Shown here in pieces: positions 1 through 7,051 of a stretch of 20,807 nucleotides of DNA. Every line of letters starts with the position of its first letter. The stretch's first letter is position 1. Under the pieces are notes generated by a model. The model was not told the DNA's origin, ran no database searches, and was given only the letters and a program-made list of their open reading frames with translations. The translations under genes were made by a program, and so were the position numbers. The DNA is from Methanofollis sp. (GTDB taxonomy: Archaea; Halobacteriota; Methanomicrobia; Methanomicrobiales; Methanofollaceae): NCBI GenBank assembly GCA_028696365.1, contig JAQVHG010000009.1, positions 1 through 20,807 of the forward strand. Direction: 5' to 3'.

Positions 1-282
1 AAACAGATCGAACCGTTCTTCAGGCAGTTTGCCGGGGAGTTCGGGGACGACCTCCTCTTTGCCAAGTTAAATGTGACGCAGAACCCCTGGACCGTCGAAC
101 GCTATGCTGTACGGCAGACGCCCACCTTCAAGTTCTTCTGCAGGGGGCGCCCGGTCCAGGAGATCGTGGGGGCGGCGTTCCCCGCCCTGCTCAGGAAGAA
201 CATCAAGGGATTCCTGGAACATGGTGAGGCATGTGTCAGGAGCAGTCAGGAGATCGACTACGAGATTACAGGATATGGGTGA
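1..282 (+). CDS. Thioredoxin-fold protein, C-terminal part (5' truncated by window edge)
   Basis: The reading frame is open from base 1, and 93 codons are visible before the TGA at 280-282. The visible part has the second half of a thioredoxin fold: a beta strand DLLFAKLNV, then an alpha segment with NPWTVERYAV, then TPTFKFF. The Thr-Pro pair there matches the conserved cis-proline next to the active site. A strand with GRPVQEIVG and a final amphipathic helix follow. The CxxC active site would lie upstream of the window, so redox activity cannot be judged. The last 20 or so residues (SSQEIDYEITGYG) extend beyond a minimal thioredoxin. Likely role, by family: a cytosolic disulfide reductase or thioredoxin-like partner protein. 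No T-tract follows; the repeat array starts about 70 bp downstream. Confidence 0.8.
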   Translation, partial: KQIEPFFRQFAGEFGDDLLFAKLNVTQNPWTVERYAVRQTPTFKFFCRGRPVQEIVGAAFPALLRKNIKGFLEHGEACVRSSQEIDYEITGYG

Positions 283-354
283 AGGCCCTGATTTAGGATC
301 TGGAAGCTCTCTCTGGATTGATCTCTCCGACAGAGGATGAAATTACGATCTTTG

Positions 355-553
355 GGCTTTGTAGAAATTCTCTGGATGAAACTCTCTGGCGGGGGGCTTG
401 GCCGCCCCTCAAAACCCTTCGATGAAGATTGGCGGGGGATTGCGTCCCGTCTTCATGATCTTAACTCTATCTTCACGTCCCCGCCGGCAAACCAGGGGTC
501 AGGGGGGCAGAGCCCCCGGCGTGAGGGGGTGGGAGGGCGATGAAAAAACAGAG
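355..553 (+). repeat. Dispersed intergenic repeat, copy 1
   Basis: This is the first of three tandem copies. The left end GGCTTTGTAGAA (355-366) is one base off GGCTCTGTAGAA. It is followed by ACTCTCTGGC and a G6/C4 hairpin (388-408). The right side has CAGAGCCCCCGG and GTGGGAGGGCG, and a degenerate right end near AACAGAG (548-553). No plausible gene lies in it; short reading frames here run through the hairpins and have no ribosome site. Confidence 0.65.
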
Positions 554-558
554 ATTTC

Positions 559-798
559 GGCTCTGTAGAATCAGGCATAAACCTGAGGCTCAAGCATACG
601 CGATGAAAAGTGTTCAAGAGATCTTCGATCGACGTGCCTTCCCGCATGCTTACACCGGGGGCTCTGCCCCCGGACCCCAGGGATGAAGATAGAGCTGGGA
701 AGGCAGAGGACCGATCGTTCTGAGGGTGTTTCTGTCCTCTGCGTGTCAGTCATGGGGGGGCTCGGCGTGGTCAAATCCTCATCCCCCCATACAGAGCC
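559..798 (-). repeat. Dispersed intergenic repeat, copy 2
   Basis: The left end GGCTCTGTAGAA at 559-570 is the exact reverse complement of the right end TTCTACAGAGCC seen elsewhere. The right end is ATACAGAGCC at 789-798. The interior has a perfect 8-bp stem with a 3-nt loop (CCGGGGGC TCT GCCCCCGG, 655-673). After that comes GGACCCCAGGGATGAAGAT...GGCAGA, which recurs at 15345-15388 and 15669-15704. This interior is in the opposite orientation to copy 3. No gene is supported. Confidence 0.65.
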
Positions 799-1039
799 GA
801 TATTTGGGATCATTTTCATGGTAAACCCTCAGGATGTCTCTTTCTGGCGGGGGGCTTGCCGCCCCCCGAACCCCCTCGCGCCAAGATAGGTCGTGGACTG
901 CAACGCACTCGTCATGGTCATCGATTCTGCCAACCCTATCGTGGTCCGGGGGTCCGGGGGGGAGAGCCCCCGGCCAAAGAGGTAGGAAGGTGGGTGAGTC
1001 ACGCGTGCACCCATAATGGGTGAGGGGTTCTACAGAGCC
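799..1039 (+). repeat. Dispersed intergenic repeat, copy 3 (best reference copy)
   Basis: It starts with TTTGGGATCAT and ATGGTAAACCCTCAGGATG, which recur at 11913-11945. A 7-bp stem with 5-nt loop follows (GGGGGGC TTGCC GCCCCCC, 849-867). Next are a middle block around TCATGGTCATCGATTCTGCC and a second GC hairpin (about 944-979). The copy then has CAAAGAGGTAGGAAGGTGGGTGA and the right end TTCTACAGAGCC (1028-1039). The segment 967-1039 recurs in inverted orientation at 11724-11796, and 846-960 recurs inverted at about 15345-15458. Confidence 0.75.
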
Positions 1040-1589
1040 AATCATTGGGGTCTATGGGATACAAGCGGTAACGAGTGTGAAAAGATCTTTGATCTCTGAT
1101 AGAACCCATGGCTGAGTGATCAGAAGGTCACAGATGGATGAGAATTTCTACAGAGGAAATGTAGTTCAATAGAGATTCTCCTGACGTTCCCATTCACCTA
1201 GGGCTTACCACCCACCTGATTGCCCTCACGACTGATTGAAGCGGTATAATTCTCTTCATGATATTCGATTGTGCCTCTCATCTCTTTCCTGAGTGAACAA
1301 GTGATTAACAGGTCTGAAAAAATCTATGACCTTTGACTGACAGAGTCTGAGCGCGAGGATTCAAGGGGGCCTCTGGGGTTTTCTCGCCACATATTTGTCT
1401 CCAAATTCCTGCCTTGGTCTATCCAGGTGGACGGAGGGGTCCTGAGGCCAGGTCTTTCTAGATGGTATTGGCGACATATTCTGAGTCAGTCAACCAGGAC
1501 GATAGAATAATATAGAGTAAATACATGCCAATGAATTCAATCGAAAATAGAAATTTATTTATATGGCGATTGTCAACCATAATGTTGGA
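1040..1589. other. Non-coding spacer, no gene seen
   Basis: No convincing reading frame or RNA gene is visible. A fragment of the repeat right end (TTTCTACAGAGG) lies near 1144-1155. The 3' part turns AT-rich, and TTTATTTATATGG (about 1553-1565) resembles an archaeal TATA box pointing toward the inverted repeat at 1597-1655. Confidence 0.5.
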
Positions 1590-1596
1590 GTGAACA

Positions 1597-1655
1597 GGGA
1601 CCTCAGTGACACGTCCCCCCCGTAACATGTGTCTTTTTTCTGAGGTGTCTGTCCC
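1597..1655 (+). ncRNA. Candidate structured RNA / long imperfect hairpin
   Basis: Nested inverted repeats: GGGAC (1597-1601) with GTCCC (1651-1655), CTCAG (1602-1606) with CTGAG (1640-1644), and GACAC (1608-1612) with GTGTC (1629-1633). Six Ts (1634-1639) and GTGTCT (1645-1650) form bulges. A TATA-like stretch lies about 35 bp upstream (around 1555-1564), a plausible promoter distance. It differs from the dispersed repeat family. It could be a small RNA, a terminator-like structure, or a protein-binding site. The pairing is seen; the RNA is inferred. Confidence 0.3.
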
Positions 1656-1803
1656 TCCACTTTCCTATGATCTAATTCTACGATCACCTACACTCGGCGA
1701 TCCTGCAATCGCTACCCTGAGAGACGGGTAATTTTCTGCAATATCCTGGATCAGACATTCCAATATGAATATCCAGTCCTGACACCCCGTCGCCCCAGGG
1801 AAA

Positions 1804-1816
1804 GGATATATATATT
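1804..1816 (+). promoter_or_regulatory. TATA box of the rmlA-rmlB operon
   Basis: GATATATATATT lies about 35-45 bp before the ATG at 1849. The expected transcription start, about 25 bp downstream of the box, gives a leader of roughly 10-20 nt containing the ribosome site GAGGGGGGACAGA immediately before the ATG. Confidence 0.6.
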
Positions 1817-1848
1817 GGTCTGAGTATGAATGGCTGAGGGGGGACAGA

Positions 1849-2925
1849 ATGAAAGGGCTAATTCTATCCGGCGGCCATGGTATCAGACTCAGACCACTCA
1901 CATACTCCCAGCAGAAACAGTTGATCCCGGTTGCCAACAAGCCGATACTCTTCTACTGCATCCAGGACCTCATCGACGCTGGGATCCACTCGATCGGGAT
2001 CATCATCGGCCCGAACAAAGAGCAGGTCATCAACGAGGTGACCGCCCAGGAATGGGACGCGGAGATCGAGTTTATCACTCAGGACCGTCCGGGGGGATTG
2101 GCCCATGCGGTCAAAGTCGCAGAACCGTACCTCAGGAACGAACCCTTTGTGATGTACCTCGGCGACAACATCCTGCTTGGGGGCATTAAGAAATTTGTGC
2201 AGGACTTTGTGGATTCAAAGGCGGAAGCAAGTCTGCTCCTCACAAAAGTCGCACACCCCGAGGAATACGGGGTCGCCCTCGTCGACGAGCAGAAGAAAGT
2301 AATCGTCCAGCTCCTCGAAAAACCGAAGAACCCCCCCTCAGACCTGGGGATCGTCGGGATCTATGGACTGACCCCCAGGATCTTCGAGGCGATCGAGCAT
2401 ATCAGCCCCTCGTGGCGGGGCGAACTCGAGATCACCGACGCTCTCCACTGGCTGATCCTCAACGGCCATGACGTCACCTACAACTTGGTCGAAGGGTGGT
2501 GGAAGGACACCGGGAAACCTGAGGATCTCCTGGACGCCAACCGTCTCATTCTCGACGTCCTCATCGCGGAGAACGGGGAGGGGTCACACTATGAGGTCAT
2601 TGAGGAGAGCATCATTGCGGGTCGGTGCCGAATCGGGAAGAACACGGTCATCAAGGACAACTCAGTGGTGAAAGGGCCGGTGGTTATCGGCGACGACTGC
2701 ATCATCTCCAACACCTATCTCGGGCCGTACACCAGCATCGGCAACGGGTCGCACCTTGCAAACACCGAGATCGAGGACTCGATCGTGATGGAGGGAACGG
2801 TCATCATGAACTCTGAGCGGATCGTGGAGAGTCTGATCGGGAAGAATGTGACCATCAACCGGAACGGCCGGCATCCTGGGGGGCGGCGGTTTGTGATCGG
2901 CGACAACTCGAATGTGATCATCTGA
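1849..2925 (+). CDS. rmlA: Glucose-1-phosphate thymidylyltransferase (long archaeal form with left-handed beta-helix tail)
   Basis: A sugar-1-phosphate nucleotidyltransferase of 358 aa that would make dTDP-glucose (or a related NDP-sugar) from glucose-1-phosphate and dTTP in the cytosol. Visible motifs: N-terminal nucleotide-binding loop SGGHGIRLRPLT (7-18) with KQLIPVANKP (23-32); GGLAHAV (82-88); metal-binding YLGDN (103-107); EKP and WWKDTGKPEDLL further on. From about residue 250, short repeats rich in I/V at hexapeptide spacing (SIIAGRCRIGKNTVI...) form a left-handed beta-helix, which fits the long form rather than short bacterial RmlA. The usual GTRL is GIRL here. A strong ribosome site (GAGGGGGG) sets the start. 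rmlB follows 16 bp later, which supports dTDP-glucose as product; UDP or another nucleotide cannot be excluded. Confidence 0.88.
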   Translation: MKGLILSGGHGIRLRPLTYSQQKQLIPVANKPILFYCIQDLIDAGIHSIGIIIGPNKEQVINEVTAQEWDAEIEFITQDRPGGLAHAVKVAEPYLRNEPFVMYLGDNILLGGIKKFVQDFVDSKAEASLLLTKVAHPEEYGVALVDEQKKVIVQLLEKPKNPPSDLGIVGIYGLTPRIFEAIEHISPSWRGELEITDALHWLILNGHDVTYNLVEGWWKDTGKPEDLLDANRLILDVLIAENGEGSHYEVIEESIIAGRCRIGKNTVIKDNSVVKGPVVIGDDCIISNTYLGPYTSIGNGSHLANTEIEDSIVMEGTVIMNSERIVESLIGKNVTINRNGRHPGGRRFVIGDNSNVII

Positions 2926-2941
2926 AAGGGGAAGAATAGAG

Positions 2942-3898
2942 ATGAAGATCATCATCACCGGCGGCGCCGGATTTATCGGGTGCAACTTTGTTCGCCTCAT
3001 GCTGTCGAGGTATCCGGAGGCAGAGATTACGGTCTTTGACAAGTTGACATATGCAGGACGAATGGAGAACCTTCAGGGGTGCAACGGCCAGATCGAGTTT
3101 GTCAGGGGAGATATCTGCTCGGCCGAGGAGGTGGCGGCGCTCGGGGACTGCGACCTCCTCTTCAACTTCGCGGCTGAGACCCATGTTGACCGTTCGATCG
3201 AGGACGCCGGGGTCTTTGTGAGGACCGACGTCCTCGGCACCTACACTCTCCTCGAACATGCTCTGCACCACAATGTCAGGCGCTTTGTTCAGGTCAGTAC
3301 CGACGAGGTCTATGGGAGCGTGCCGGCAGGGTACTCGCGGGAGCACGATGCCATGTGCCCGTCTTCCCCGTACTCGGCAAGCAAGTGCGGGGCCGAGATG
3401 CTGGTGAAGGCCTACCATACCACCTACGGCCTTGATGCCGTGATTACTAGGAGTTCGAACAACTTTGGGCCGTACCAATACCCTGAGAAACTCATCCCTG
3501 TCCTGATCCTCAGGGCGCTCCGGGACCAGCACCTCCCGATCTACGGGAACGGTCAGAATATTAGGGACTGGATCTACGTCGTCGACAACTGCGAGGGGAT
3601 CGCCGTCGCCGCTGAAAAGGGGAAGTCTGGCGAGGCCTACAATATCGGCGGCGGGAACGAGCGGACCAACCTGGAAATCGCGCGGGCGGTCCTGGCAATC
3701 CTCCACAAGCCAGAAAACCTCATCACCCATGTGGCTGACCGTCCTGGGCATGACCAGCGGTATGCCCTCGACTGTTCCAGGATGCGCGAGATCGGGTGGA
3801 AGCCCAGGTTCCTCTTCATGGACGCCTTAAGACACACCTGCCGGTGGTACCAGGAGAACGAGCAGTGGTATGCCCCGCTCCTGCAAGGGAGCACTTAA
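2942..3898 (+). CDS. rmlB: dTDP-glucose 4,6-dehydratase
   Basis: A short-chain dehydrogenase/reductase-type enzyme of 318 aa that converts dTDP-glucose to dTDP-4-keto-6-deoxyglucose with bound NAD, the step after RmlA toward deoxysugars. Visible: Rossmann glycine motif GGAGFIG (7-13); DKLTYAG (33-39), an RmlB signature; GDI (56-58); FAAETHVDRSI (76-86); catalytic STDEVYG (119-125) carrying the Thr-Asp-Glu set; YSASK (144-148) with the Tyr/Lys pair; and SNNFGPYQYPEKLIP. Length is at the short end of the usual 320-360. It lies 16 bp after rmlA with AGGGGAAGAATAG upstream of the ATG. RmlC and RmlD are not in the window. The product probably feeds glycan or S-layer/protein glycosylation, but no glycosyltransferase is adjacent to show this. 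Confidence 0.92.
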   Translation: MKIIITGGAGFIGCNFVRLMLSRYPEAEITVFDKLTYAGRMENLQGCNGQIEFVRGDICSAEEVAALGDCDLLFNFAAETHVDRSIEDAGVFVRTDVLGTYTLLEHALHHNVRRFVQVSTDEVYGSVPAGYSREHDAMCPSSPYSASKCGAEMLVKAYHTTYGLDAVITRSSNNFGPYQYPEKLIPVLILRALRDQHLPIYGNGQNIRDWIYVVDNCEGIAVAAEKGKSGEAYNIGGGNERTNLEIARAVLAILHKPENLITHVADRPGHDQRYALDCSRMREIGWKPRFLFMDALRHTCRWYQENEQWYAPLLQGST

Positions 3899-3900
3899 AT

Positions 3901-3910
3901 CTTTTTTTTC
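3901..3910 (+). terminator. T-tract terminator after rmlB
   Basis: Eight Ts (3902-3909) begin three bases after the rmlB stop, without a preceding stem. U-tract terminators of this kind are common in archaea. Confidence 0.5.
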
Positions 3911-3956
3911 AAGACTAGAGATCAGATCAGTCGCCAAAAGGGACGAAGGGTTTTAC

Positions 3957-4382
3957 GGTCCTGTAGAAATTATCCTGATAATTTCCCGTGGCAGGAGGGC
4001 TTGCATCGAAGATCAAAAGTCGTCTCGACTTTTTCCAGTCGGCCATCTCGTTCCCCGCACAATAATTGGCGATGGAAGGCATCTCGCTTTTCTGGATTTT
4101 TATAGAGTCTTCAATTACCCCTAACATGAAATCTAGGATAGTGGCTAGCGCTTACTTTCATCTGGAATAGAGGAGAGTTTTCTCAAAGAAGTCATCCCGA
4201 AACTCTCCAGCCCTCCCCTTCCCAGAAGAGAGCATTGAATGTGGTGGAGAGAGCCTCCCTCTCTTCGTTGCCCAACCATGCTTCCAACTCCACCGTGCCG
4301 GGGGCAGCGCCCTCGACATGAAGATGTGAGAAGGCGGGTGACACACATCTTCTCCACGATTAGCGAGGGTTTTTACAGAGCC
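3957..4382 (+). repeat. Dispersed intergenic repeat, copy 4 (long, diverged)
   Basis: The left end GGTCCTGTAGAA (3957-3968) and right end TTTTACAGAGCC (4371-4382) match the family's inverted ends. The block ATCCCGAAACTCTCCAGCCCTCC (about 4194-4216) recurs at 15230 and 19408. GCCGGGGGCAGCGCCC and GAGAAGGCGGGTGACACACATC match the right half of the other copies. At about 426 bp it is longer than the others, and 3970-4180 is unlike them, possibly an insertion. No gene is supported in 3899-4408. Confidence 0.6.
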
Positions 4383-4384
4383 TC

Positions 4385-4407
4385 AAAAACAAAAAAAGAA
4401 TTTTTTT
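4385..4407 (-). terminator. A/T hairpin and T-tract terminator of the 4409-4921 gene
   Basis: On the minus strand the stop codon is followed at once by A7-TTC-T7 (4391-4407), which can fold as a short A:T hairpin, then by T5 (4385-4389). It directly abuts the right end of repeat copy 4. Confidence 0.5.
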
Positions 4408-4408
4408 C

Positions 4409-4921
4409 TCAGCACGCTTCTCTCAGTTCCACTGAGACCTCAGGGACTGTGGACGAATCCTCGAAGGTCTTTGTGATCTCTTCTACAAACACAATCCTGG
4501 TCTTTGCAGGGGAGAAGTCGGCCTGGACGAGGGGGGCAAACCAGTAGTCATCAAGTGCCTTCTCCGCGTCCGTGAAGTCGAGGGCTGGGGTCGTGTAGAT
4601 CATAGTCCCATTCTCCCCTTCTCTCACTTTTGCAAACCCTTCCACCAGGAAAGACGCCGTCTGATCGTCCACCGCGACCGACTCAACCTCATGCCCTCCT
4701 GAGTATTTCTCAAGTGCCTTCGCAAACTCCTCAGTTGGATCGGCGATCTTGAGGAAGACCGCAAACCTCTCCAGCCAGTTGAGCGAGTACGTGAAGTCTA
4801 CCGTCGCTGCGCCATTCTCATTCACTGAAATGTTCAATTCCTCCGCCGTGAAGGCCCCTGCCGGCAGGACCAAACCTGCGACCAGAAGGAGCATGGCCAG
4901 GATCCGAATCCATGCCTTCAT
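4409..4921 (-). CDS. Small exported protein of unknown function
   Basis: A 170-aa protein starting MKAWIRILAMLLLVAG, a signal peptide with a likely cleavage after LPAGA or AFTA. The mature domain is acidic, beginning LNISVNENGAATVDFTYSLNWLERF, with alternating strands and helices and no C-terminal membrane anchor, so it is probably released or held by a partner. I recall similar small secreted proteins in Methanomicrobiales but know no function. The start at 4921 is chosen over 4939 because GGTGGTGA lies 5 bases upstream of this ATG and the hydrophobic core then begins properly. It is divergent from the membrane-protein gene at 5037, with a symmetric TATA element between them. The mature protein has almost no Cys apart from the final residue. 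Confidence 0.75.
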   Translation of the reverse strand: MKAWIRILAMLLLVAGLVLPAGAFTAEELNISVNENGAATVDFTYSLNWLERFAVFLKIADPTEEFAKALEKYSGGHEVESVAVDDQTASFLVEGFAKVREGENGTMIYTTPALDFTDAEKALDDYWFAPLVQADFSPAKTRIVFVEEITKTFEDSSTVPEVSVELREAC

Positions 4922-4953
4922 GATTTCACCACCACCCATACATCAGATTTCCG

Positions 4954-4967
4954 CTATATAAATATAG
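4954..4967. promoter_or_regulatory. Symmetric TATA element between divergent genes
   Basis: CTATAT-AA-ATATAG is a perfect inverted repeat. For the minus gene, the box centre is about 40 bp before the ATG at 4921, a good fit for a promoter with a short leader that keeps the GGTGGTGA ribosome site. On the plus strand it could also fire toward 5037 with a longer leader. Confidence 0.5.
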
Positions 4968-5004
4968 TGAGCAGATTCTATTCCTTTCCGGTTCATCCGT
5001 AATC

Positions 5005-5012
5005 CATATATA
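5005..5012 (+). promoter_or_regulatory. Possible second TATA box for the 5037-11430 operon
   Basis: CATATATA lies about 25-32 bp before the ATG at 5037. If used, transcription would start almost at the ATG and give a near-leaderless mRNA lacking the GGTGGTG ribosome site, so the upstream element at 4954-4967 may be the true operon promoter. Confidence 0.3.
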
Positions 5013-5036
5013 CAGGAACCATCATCGGTGGTGTTG

Positions 5037-5300
5037 ATGGGCCGCCCGGGGAGGCACCTCATTGCAGGGGGGTTTATGACCTGGCTTTTTGCTGTGACCT
5101 TCTTCCTCGTCCTGATGAAGAGCGTCGACCTCATGGTCTTTCTCGTACTCGTCTCGATCGGATTTTTCCTCCTCATCGAAGTGCTTGACACGACCTTTGT
5201 CAGCCCATCCCATGTACTGTATCTCAAGTACCTGGTCGCCGCCGGTCTTGTCATATCCGGAGCGGCCATCATCGACAAATTGGCGAGGGTTCTCATCTGA
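5037..5300 (+). CDS. Small integral membrane protein
   Basis: An 87-aa protein with three predicted hydrophobic segments: HLIAGGFMTWLFAVTFFLVL, then LMVFLVLVSIGFFLLIEVL, then YLKYLVAAGLVISGAAII. A short MGRPGR start precedes them. I do not recognise the family; its size and layout recall small three-TM accessory proteins. The ATG at 5037 is preferred to GTG at 5028 or 5031 because GGTGGTG (5027-5033) then serves as ribosome site. Its TGA overlaps the next gene's ATG by one base (TGATG), so the two are probably translationally coupled. This makes it the first gene of the MoxR operon, which suggests a membrane-embedded role in that system. Confidence 0.65.
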   Translation: MGRPGRHLIAGGFMTWLFAVTFFLVLMKSVDLMVFLVLVSIGFFLLIEVLDTTFVSPSHVLYLKYLVAAGLVISGAAIIDKLARVLI

Positions 5301-7051
5301 TGAAGAGAAAAACGGTCATAAAAGGGCTAGTCGTGGCGTTTTCAATTGTGTGCCTCCTCGTACTGAGCGGGATGATCGCATCGCCCGAACTGTACTCAGA
5401 GGAGCAGACTGTCTCCACCATGGCCCATGCTAGACCGGTACCAGACGAGCGCCCCGCTGACAGACGGATGGAGATGGTCGTGCCCGCCATGGCAGACCTG
5501 ATGGACCAGACCGGGACCATCGTCCTCCATGTCAGGGAGAAGGATTTTGAAAAGGCGGAAGAAGATTTGGCTCGCTATATTGAAGCTTCTCGTTCCTTCA
5601 ACAACCTGGTCATCAGTCTCGATATGAGTGAGAGTGACATTAGGGAGTTTGCTGAAGGGAACATGGAGAACATGGACGCCCTCGCCACCCTCATCGAGAA
5701 GAGCAAACGGATGGACGAACTCTCCAGACTAGAGGTGGTCTATCAGGACGGAGAAGATTCAGAAAATCTCTACTCGATCTCGTATGAGGGCGAGGCCCTC
5801 CAGATGAAGATGGAAGAGGCCCTCACACGCTATCAAGATCGGCAGACGACTATGACTGAGATCGGAACAAAGTACGACCTCCCTGTCTCCTCTTATATCC
5901 ACAGCGTCTCTGGGTTTGCAGGGGTGGTAAATGAGACTGACCGTACCCGGCAGGCCTGGAATGTCGGGCACGACGATGATCAGCCTGCATCCGGCATCTT
6001 GGTCAGCCCACATTCAGCCTCATATGGTGACATCGTCCAGGTCTCAGGCATGATACCCATGACCTCTGCAGGGACAGTCTCACTCTATCTTGACGGAAAA
6101 GAATGGACTTCAGCGACCACCGACCATGCCGGCCGGTATGCAGCAGCCATCCCGGCATCTTCTCTCAGCGCCGGTCGCCATCTCATCTACGCCGTCCACG
6201 ACGGGGTGTATTCAGACGTGACCGAGTTCGAGGTGCTGGCCGCCCCGGCCGCCCTCACGTTGGAAGCGGAGCCCATTGTCTCACGAGGAGAAGAGAACGT
6301 TCTCTGCAGAGGCACGCTGCTCTGTGAGGGAAAAGCGGTCGAAGGCGCCCAGATCACCATCACCTCAGACGACGGCATCTCGCTTATGGCAGAGACTGAC
6401 AGAGACGGGGCATATTCCTGCACCGGCCGTCTCGCCGCCGGCCCGCGGCAACTGCGGGCGACGGTCTCTGAAGATCTCCTCCCTCTCCAGCCCACAGCCA
6501 GTGAGAGTGTTGGGGTGGAGGTCCCTGAGCCCAGCACCTGGGTCACGGTCCTTGCCATGAAGACTGCGGCCGTCCTGCTTGTAGGCATTGGAGTGGCGCT
6601 GGCGGTCAGACACAGGCGGGCCAGGCGCCGCTCTAGACATCTCATTGTCGTGCCCAGACGAGCAGAGATCCCCCCTGGGGAGGAGTGGACCGGGATAGCA
6701 CCGGACGCTGCTTCACCGCCAGTCGAGTGGACACCCTCGGCGGTCGAAGAACAGTATGCCGCCCTCCTCTCCTCAGGGCGGTACGGCGATGCGGTCCGCC
6801 TCCTGTACCTCGCCATCGCCGCCAGGATCGGACATGCTCTGAAGATCAGGAATTATACTACTCTGACCCCAAGGGAGGTGCTCGGCATTGCAGGGGCGAC
6901 GACCACACCCTCAGCACCGTCGGCCCTCTCAAAGTTCATCCTATCTTATGAAAGAGTGAGATATGGCCGGCCCGCACCATCGTACGAGCAGACAAAATGC
7001 CTGCGCCAGTTGTATGATCATGCCTCTGACCAAGGGGGTGATGAACATTAG
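5300..7051 (+). CDS. Membrane protein with Ig-like extracellular domains and cytosolic DUF4129 domain
   Basis: A 583-aa protein. It has an N-terminal signal/anchor helix (about 8-28) and an extracellular region with charged helical sequence (about 50-215). Two Ig-like beta domains follow: about 230-313 (ILVSPHSASYGDIVQVSG, YLDGKEWTSATTDHAGRY) and 318-409 (VEGAQITITSDDGISLMAETDRDGAY). Then come a transmembrane helix (414-436), an Arg-rich stop-transfer RHRRARRRSRH, and a cytosolic helical domain (about 482-575: YGDAVRLLYLAIAARIG, LTPREVL) that fits DUF4129. In bacteria DUF4129 is the C-terminal part of transglutaminase-type membrane proteins and is often encoded beside MoxR and DUF58. No transglutaminase domain is visible here. 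It probably couples outside binding to the cytosolic MoxR machine; that is inference. Confidence 0.75.
   Translation: MKRKTVIKGLVVAFSIVCLLVLSGMIASPELYSEEQTVSTMAHARPVPDERPADRRMEMVVPAMADLMDQTGTIVLHVREKDFEKAEEDLARYIEASRSFNNLVISLDMSESDIREFAEGNMENMDALATLIEKSKRMDELSRLEVVYQDGEDSENLYSISYEGEALQMKMEEALTRYQDRQTTMTEIGTKYDLPVSSYIHSVSGFAGVVNETDRTRQAWNVGHDDDQPASGILVSPHSASYGDIVQVSGMIPMTSAGTVSLYLDGKEWTSATTDHAGRYAAAIPASSLSAGRHLIYAVHDGVYSDVTEFEVLAAPAALTLEAEPIVSRGEENVLCRGTLLCEGKAVEGAQITITSDDGISLMAETDRDGAYSCTGRLAAGPRQLRATVSEDLLPLQPTASESVGVEVPEPSTWVTVLAMKTAAVLLVGIGVALAVRHRRARRRSRHLIVVPRRAEIPPGEEWTGIAPDAASPPVEWTPSAVEEQYAALLSSGRYGDAVRLLYLAIAARIGHALKIRNYTTLTPREVLGIAGATTTPSAPSALSKFILSYERVRYGRPAPSYEQTKCLRQLYDHASDQGGDEH

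Noticed and set aside
283..1848. Possible tRNA or CRISPR array in the long spacer
   Set aside because: No cloverleaf or GGTTCRANNC T-loop was found, and the repeats are long, unevenly spaced and inverted, unlike a CRISPR array of short regular direct repeats.
2918..3751. 277-codon open frame on the minus strand
   Set aside because: Antisense shadow of rmlB, whose motifs are unmistakable.
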